In this document: positions 18,532 through 24,580 of the stretch, one piece after another
Layout of the letters: each line of letters opens with the position of its first letter
Position numbering within the stretch: position 1 is the stretch's first letter
NCBI GenBank assembly: GCA_022496205.1
Contig: WTXD01000158.1
Coordinates: 1-24,580 of the forward strand
Length of the DNA stretch: 24,580 nucleotides
Direction of reading: 5' to 3'
Source of the DNA: Gloeopeniophorella convolvens
Lineage: Eukaryota; Basidiomycota; Agaricomycetes; Russulales
Notes under the pieces: model-generated
What the model was told of the DNA's origin: nothing
Databases searched by the model: none
The model's input: only the letters and a program-made list of their open reading frames with translations
Position numbers and translations under genes: made by a program

Positions 18532-20303
18532 GGGACTTGTTCTCCCAAGTATCGCGAGGTCTTCAGCTTTGAACTCGACGTACCGGAGGCCGATTGCCTC
18601 CAAGCTTCAGACATCACGTCTTATCCAGGATCTCGTGCACACTCACGTGCACCTTCGAGGACCGGCTCACATCGAGACCGACTTACCGAACCTCGCTCGT
18701 CTCAGCCCTCGCCAGCTCCGCTTGCGCCGGCTCAGGCCGTGACATTAGAACAGGCTTCTCAGTCTCGAGAGCCGACAATTGCAGAACTTGTGACTGTCCG
18801 ACTTCCTTTTGCGCAGGACGAGGACGTCGCTCCCCCCGAACTCAGAGGAGAAGGACTACGAGGAATCTTCCACGACCGAGAGAACGGTTATTATCTAGTC
18901 CTCAGCGGACAGACCCTACGAGTACACTTCTCGAGGGACCAAGGCTGGAACTACGTCCAGTGGTCCGGAATCCACCAGAGATACGAAATCACCTCACCCG
19001 TAGTCGCACTAGGGATACCAAACCGAGACCAGGTAGTACAGTGGTTTCGCGAACACACGACGCCCACTTCTACCCAACCCCAGAACCCCTCCGACCTCAC
19101 AGGCGTTGCACAACGTCTTGAAGAAGCCGCCGCGGCACTCATATCCCCGACACCTGATCCTACATCCGTACCAGCGCGCGAGATGGCTGAGGAAACCAGA
19201 GTCGACTCCACGATCACCGCATCCCGTCGAGATGGCGGGAAACTCACAGGAGAAGCTCCGTTCATCTTTAACGGAGAATCCAAACGATATGCCGACTTCA
19301 TGCGGCAGTTCAACCTCTACGCATTCCTGAATGATGAGAACTCGACGTTCACCGACCCACTGAAAAAAATCTCCTTCTGCCTCACATACTTTCGAGGAGC
19401 CATTGTGACCGACTGGGTCCAAAGGCAGATCGAGTGGCTGGAGAAAATCAAGGCAAACAGTGTCCTTGACCCACCAGTACCCTTCGCGACAAGGGACACC
19501 GCATGGACGGTGTTTAAAGATACCCTCGACAAGCGGTTCCTAAATCGAGGAACCGCCGTCAACGCCAAACTTCTCCTGGCGAACATGAAATTCCGAGCCC
19601 CCGAACCGATCGAGGAGTATATCGGAAAGTTCCGTACCCTTGCAGAGAGAGGGAACTTCCACCTCGACGCCGAATCCACCATCATTATGTTCCTTCGCTC
19701 ATTCCCCAACGCCCTCGTCCGGGAAACCGCACGACAGGGAGGGGACGTATTCGGAGTAAACCCCGGCAGCATCCGATGGACCTTCGACCAATGGGCTGAG
19801 AAGCTTTGCGACCAGCAGCTTCAGTATCAGCTCATGAAGGAAATCTATGGAAATCAGGATACCCCGAGACAGCAGCCACGATTTCAGATACGACGCCCTG
19901 GAGGAGCTGGACAGCCACCCCGGAACGACGGAGTAGTTCCCATGGACGTGGACACGGTGACGGTCAATCAGACCCAGTCATTCGTCCATCAGAAAGGGAA
20001 GAAGCTCACGCCCGATGAACGGACCTCGTACATGCAGCAGGGACGCTGTTTCCACTGCGGCCAGCAAGGACACGTTTCACGTTCCTGCCCGCAAAAGGAC
20101 TCACGTCCTCGGGAAACGCGTCAGCGACAGATCGACACGACAGATCCCACGACACCGACTCCCTCCACCTCTATCACTCCCTCCATTTCCCCGCAGACGT
20201 TTGCAGCTTATCTGGCGAACGCATCCGACGCAGAAAAAGAGTCCATTTCAGTGTCCTCGAGAAGGACAAGGACTTCAGCGTCCAGGATTTTCAACAAGCT
20301 TGA
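18532..20303 (+). pseudogene. gag: Element 2 gag polyprotein, one frame break near its end
   Basis: The frame is open from 18532, just after a TGA, to about 20235. It carries LPFAQDED (shared with element 1), GEAPFIFNGESKRYADFMRQ, RFLNRGTAVNAKLLLANMK, EYIGKFRTLAERG and the zinc knuckle CFHCGQQGHVSRSCP. One base appears missing near the A-run at 20232-20240. Past it the frame one base earlier continues LEKDKDFSVQDFQQA to TGA at 20301-20303, matching the end of element 1 gag. The first in-frame ATG is at motif REMAEET, well inside conserved coding sequence, so the start is unresolved as in element 1. Confidence 0.8.
20285..20291 (+). other. Putative -1 ribosomal frameshift heptamer of element 2
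   Basis: G_GAT_TTT sits in the gag register four codons before the gag stop. The pol frame (GGA TTT TCA) opens in the -1 phase here. The register is the same as in element 1 although neighbouring bases differ. Confidence 0.6.
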
Positions 20304-23300
20304 GTAGAGCGATCCTTACTCGAGCCGTCTTCAGCACCGATGTACTAGTACGACTCTCCTATGCCGAAAATGCGATCAGAGTTCCCCTTTACATCCGAAG
20401 TGCACATAAAAGGATCGACGACAAAGCCCTAGTCGACAGCGGGGCTACCGACAATATCATCGACTGGAAGGTCGTGAAACAACACGGCCTTCAAGTAAAA
20501 CGACTTGCTCATCCTCGTATCATTCGAAACGCGGATGGAACCCGAAACCGGTCTGGTGATATCACTCACTACACCGAGTTCGATGTATCAGCTGGAGGAA
20601 AATCACATTCCCAGCGCTTCTACATTTCCAGTATCGGAGGAGAACGCATTATCCTCGGATTCCCCTGGCTACGACTATTCCAACCCCCGATTCTATGGGG
20701 TGAACGACGAGTAGCAGACGACTTCCATCCCATCATCCTTTCCACTTCAGACGCATCTTCGTGGAAACCCACGCCTACGACATTTAGAGCAGGAGCGCGT
20801 GTATCAAACGTCCATTCCCTGGCGGAATGGGAAGAAGAAGCACATGCTCACGTTCAGCTCTACCTCTCAGGGTAGAACCCCTGAACCTAGGCGCAGAAGA
20901 CGAAATCTACTTTGGCTCGCCGCCGGAACTTGTCGACGAGGTTCGCCTCTTCCGAGTGACTCAGGCGCAGCAGCTTGCCGAAGCTGCACTCGATCCAAGT
21001 AGAACTAAACCCGATCCCATTCCCCCGCATTATCGACGCTTCGACAAGGTGTTTAGTGAGGAGGCGGCGCAGAGATTTCCGGAGTCGCGACCCTGGGATC
21101 ATCCCATCGACCTGAAGGACGACGCGCCCCCATCACTCCCCTGTAAAATATACCCCTTGTCCCCTTCAGAGCAGACGGCTTAGAGTCCTTCCTGGACGAA
21201 CATCTGAAGAAGGGATACATCCGACCGTCTAACTCCCCATACGCTTCTCCCTTCTTCTTTGTTAAAAAGAAGGACGGGAAACTCCGACCTGTACAGGATT
21301 ACCGCCAGCTGAATACCTATACAGTGAAGAACAACTATCCTCTTCCGCTCATCGAAGAGATACTCCATAAACTCCAGACTGCCCGACTCTACACGAAGTT
21401 CGACGTACGATGGGGATACAACAATATCCGCATCAAAGAAGGCGACCAGTGGAAAGCCGCATTCAAAACGAATCGCGGCTTCTTTGAACCCATGGTCATG
21501 TACTTCGGACTTACGAATCCCCGTCCACGTTCCAGACCATGATGAACGAGTTGTTCAAAGACGAATCGACTCTGGTCTCGTGTTCATCTATATGGACGAC
21601 ATCCTCATCGCGACCCCCGACACATTGATCTTCACCGACGCATGGTCGAGAGAGTACTCCAGAAGTTACTCGATAACGACCTCTACCTGAAGCCGGAGAA
21701 ATGCACCTTCGAGAGTACAAAGGTGGACTACCTTGGCATGATCCTAAACGGTGATCAGATTGAAATGGACCCCGTGAAGCTTGACGGTATCAGGGATTGG
21801 CCCATCCCGAAAACCGTCAAGCAGGTACGAGCTTTCCTTGGATTCGGAAACTTCTATCGCCGTTTCATCAGGGACTTCGGTAAGATCGCACGACCTTTGA
21901 ATACGCTTACGAAGAACGATACCCCCTTCATTTGGACTGACGATTGCCAACTTGCTTACGAACGATTGAAAAACGCTTTCCTTTCTAACCCCGTACTTAT
22001 TCACGTTGATCACGATAAACCCTTCTTCCTCGAGACAGACGCTTCCTCCTTTGCATGTGGCGCAGTACTATCGCAAAAGGGTGTCGATGGACGACGACAC
22101 CCTATAGCATACTATTCACACTCATTTGCACCAGTTGAACAACGATATGATGTGTACGATCGAGAACTTCTAGCTATCATAAAGGCGTTGAAGGAATGGC
22201 GTCATTACTTAGCAGGAGCCAAACATCCAATCACGATACTCACGGACCATCGTAACTTATTATTTTTTAAGGACACTCGAAAGATCTCCCACCGACAGGC
22301 ACGGTGGCACGAAGATCTCGCCGAATTCCACTTCGTCATCCAGCACGTCCCTGGAAAACTCCACACTCCCGCCGATACCCTCTCGCGACGACCCGACCAC
22401 GACGACGGTTCCATCGAACATGAAGAAGTGGCCATACTTCCTCCTGATGTCTTCGTAAACTCTACCTTCCTAACTGGAACTCCGTCGCTCGAAGATCGAA
22501 CCAGAGTAGCCCAACTCTGGGGAGATAAAACGAAAGCACCCCCCGGGTGCGAGAAGCAGGCTGACGGTTGGTGGCGTACGGAGAAAGGTCAACTTTGGAT
22601 ACCGGCCGACACAGACGAAACACTCAGACGCGATATCGTTCGCGCCCATCACGACACCCCCTCCGCCGGACATCCCGGCATAACGAACACCCAGGAGTTG
22701 ATACGACGACAGTGGGACTGGCCGGGCCTTAACGAGTTCGTCAAAAACTACGTTAATGGATGTGCTGACTGCCAAGCGCTGAAGGTCCGGACTAATCGGC
22801 AGAAACCGGAACTCATGCCGATCTATGCCGACCCGGATGCAGGTCCGTTCCAAACCGTGTCGATGGACTTCATTGTCAAACTCCCGATATCTCGCGGCTT
22901 CGACTCTATTCTTGTGATTGTGGACCACGATTGCACGAAGGGTGCGGTATTCGTACCCTGCAATGAAACAATCACAGCCGAAGGAGTGGCGAAGCTATAT
23001 CTGGATAACGTCTACCGACGATTTGGACTACCACGCCGTATCATTTCTGATCGCGACCCTCGTTTTGCATCTTCCTTTACTCGCGAACTGTGCCGACGTC
23101 TGGGCATTAGCCAGAACATCTCCACAGCTTACCATCCCCAGACCGACGGACAAACTGAGCGCGTTAACCAGCAGCTCGAACAGTACCTGCGGTTCTGGGT
23201 GAATGGCAGACAGGATGACTGGGCCGACTGGCTTCCATTCGCAGAATTCTCGCACAACTCCTGGAAGAGTGCTGCGACGAAACTATCCCCATTCGAAGCC

Positions 23301-23939
23301 CTGATGGGCTACCACCCTCATTCTGACTGGCCGATAGGAACGGCCTCATCGATACCCCGGATCACTGACCGACTCGAACTGCTGCGCAGTCACCGCCTTG
23401 CGGCGCGAGAAGCTCTAGAATGGACAGCTGACATGATGAAGCGGAAGGCCGGTGGTCAGCTGCCTACGTTGGCAGAAGGAGACCTTGTATGGCTCGAGGG
23501 AAGTCACTTACCGACAGCGTATCCAACGCTGAAGCTAGCCCCTCGACGCCATGGTCCCTTCCGCATCATACGGAAACTGTCCCCGGTGACATTCCAACTG
23601 GAACTTCCCCCATCGATGAGAATTCACGACGTCTTTCACGTGTCCCGCCTTCTTCCTTATCGCGAGACACGGGAACACGGCGAGAACTTTCCCCGTCCTC
23701 CGCCTGACCTTATCGAAGGAGAAGAAGAGTACGAGGTCGAGTCCATTCAGAACTCTCGCTTCTTCCGCCGTCAGCTGCAGTACCTCGTGAAATGGAAGGG
23801 CTACCCAGACTCGGATAACGAGTGGGTCACAGCGTCCGAAGTTCACGCGGACGACCTGCTGGACCTCTATCACACTGAACATCCTGACGCCGCAGGACCG
23901 GCGTCCGATACCCTATCTAAGCGCCGTGGTCGACGCTGA
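20285..23939 (+). pseudogene. pol: Element 2 pol polyprotein (PR-RT-RNaseH-IN-chromodomain), five frame breaks
   Basis: The protease keeps a normal active site (ALVDSGATDNII). Comparison with element 1 places -1 frame breaks near 20870, 21181, 21516, 21567 and 21627, all between protease and the region just after the RT catalytic box (FIYMDDILIATPD). From 21642 to the TGA at 23939 the frame is fully open. It contains RNase H (FLETDASSFACG), integrase zinc module (HHDTPSAGHPG, CADCQALK), the D-D-E core (MDFIVKLP, ISDRDPRF, HPQTDGQTERVN), the GPF module (RRHGPFRI) and a chromodomain (LQYLVKWKGYPDSDNEWV). With the breaks corrected it would be of similar length to element 1 pol. As read, no working RT could be made, unless the breaks are sequencing errors. 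Confidence 0.85.
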
Positions 23940-23944
23940 CTATA

Positions 23945-23953
23945 AGAGGGGGG
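23945..23953 (+). other. Polypurine tract-like run after pol
   Basis: AGAGGGGGG lies six bases after the pol stop. Such a run primes plus-strand DNA synthesis in retroelements and is normally next to the 3' LTR. Here no TG start of the known LTR follows, and an ORF comes instead, so it may be an internal tract. Confidence 0.45.
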
Positions 23954-24046
23954 TAATTTTCATCGTTACCCTCAGCGACTTCAGTCACTCTAGCAATCAC
24001 AACGTTCTATTCGACCTCTTACCCATCTCCACTCCCCACTCCTAAC

Positions 24047-24563
24047 ATGTCTCCAGTTCCCACCACCGTCTCTTCCGTTTCCTCCATCGAGTCGAGCTCC
24101 CCGGCTCCCCGCCCTATCCCGAACATCGAGTATCTCCGTACCGACACCGACTCTATCGCCAGCTCGCGTCCCCGACCCCGCCGACCTTCTTCGAGGAGAC
24201 CATTATGGTCACCGAAGGAGTACGTATTCCCATGCCAGTTCCCATCCGCTCAGTCTCTGCCAGTGTTGTCACACCTTCGAGCCCGAAGGTAGAAGCGGTG
24301 ACAGTGGAAGCAGAACCGACGAACCCTCGAGTCGAGGGGTCAGCCACTATCCTCGCCCAGTTTGTCCCGGCCTCGACGCTGCCGAGGACTGGCACCCCCG
24401 TCGGCCCTACTCACGTCGTCGTGGAAATACGATCATCGACCTGGACGAAGAAGAGAGCGAGAGGAAGCGCGTCAAGGGACGCAACCAGGACTACCTGGAC
24501 CATCTTATCACTGCGACGTTCGAGAACACGGGGTTCAACTGGACCTCAAGTCAGTTCGTCTAA
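24047..24563 (+). pseudogene. Extra ORF downstream of pol in element 2, two frame breaks
   Basis: An ATG at 24047 (context CTAAC-ATG) opens a Ser/Pro/Thr-rich frame (MSPVPTTVSSVSSIESSSPA). Coding appears to continue one frame earlier from about 24170 (PPTFFEETIMVTEGVRIP) and again one frame earlier from about 24370 (DAAEDWHPRRPYSRRRGN, then IIDLDEEESERKR, ATFENTGFNWTSSQFV) to TAA at 24561. Both shifts are -1. The end is charged and looks like real protein, with a stop just before the window edge. I recognise no domain; I have an impression that mushroom Gypsy elements often carry such an ORF, but cannot name it. Element 1 has nothing comparable. Confidence 0.55.
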
Positions 24564-24580
24564 CTGACATGAAGGCCCAG

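Larger units (their letters stand above)
18203..24580 (+). mobile_element. Chromodomain Ty3/Gypsy retrotransposon, element 2 (3' end outside window)
   Basis: The order is 5' LTR, gag, pol, a purine tract and an additional ORF. It is related to element 1 throughout gag and pol (for example [21 protein letters not shown] is identical in both) but in the opposite orientation. All its breaks are frame changes of the -1 type (eight in total); no internal nonsense substitution is needed. The 3' LTR was not reached. Confidence 0.85.

Noticed and set aside
19317..19772. 151-codon minus-strand ORF
   Set aside because: Antisense to element 2 gag, whose capsid motifs are clear on the plus strand.

Overview
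The window reads as a transposon-rich, gene-poor stretch of a basidiomycete genome, most likely Agaricomycetes. This rests on short introns (about 45-75 nt, GTRNGT donors, CTRAC-like branch sites), a Plavaka-type transposase, chromodomain Ty3/Gypsy elements, a NACHT ATPase fragment, a DUF6698-like gene and two Spt5-like KOW genes. No bacterial-type operons, rRNA, tRNA or CRISPR were seen. All family names come from reading motifs, not from a database search.

Left part (1-7151): the 3' end of a Plavaka (CACTA-like) transposase gene (1-1100, one intron) and a small two-exon hypothetical gene (1262-1764). On the minus strand lies a decayed nine-exon Reb1/TTF-I-like Myb gene (1853-3215) with three internal stops. 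An eight-exon Spt5-like NGN/KOW gene follows (4084-6768), complete except for one in-frame TGA. A non-coding stretch rich in CTAC/GTAG palindromes closes this part.

Middle (7152-14492): a minus-strand chromodomain Ty3/Gypsy element (element 1) with 5' LTR, gag and pol. Its pol is split by a 526-bp solo LTR of another family, flanked by a perfect 5-bp target duplication. It also carries a stop codon and a mutated protease Asp, and I found no 3' LTR. Its LTR edge cuts directly into a NACHT gene just upstream of the P-loop, and that NACHT gene is also broken at its other end.

Right part (14493-24580): an apparently intact nine-exon DUF6698-like gene on the minus strand, then the C-terminal end of a second Spt5-like gene, cut by the 5' LTR of a second Ty3/Gypsy element of related type (element 2, plus strand). 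Element 2 has gag, pol and an extra ORF after pol, but carries eight frame breaks, all compatible with single-base deletions. Its 3' LTR would lie beyond the window.

Two patterns cut across the features. Breaks in the left genes and element 1 are all C:G to T:A substitutions, mostly at CpG, whereas element 2 is broken only by -1 indels. Both elements share the heptamer G_GAT_TTT in the same register where pol (-1 frame) overlaps gag, and both gag frames lack an AUG upstream of conserved coding sequence.
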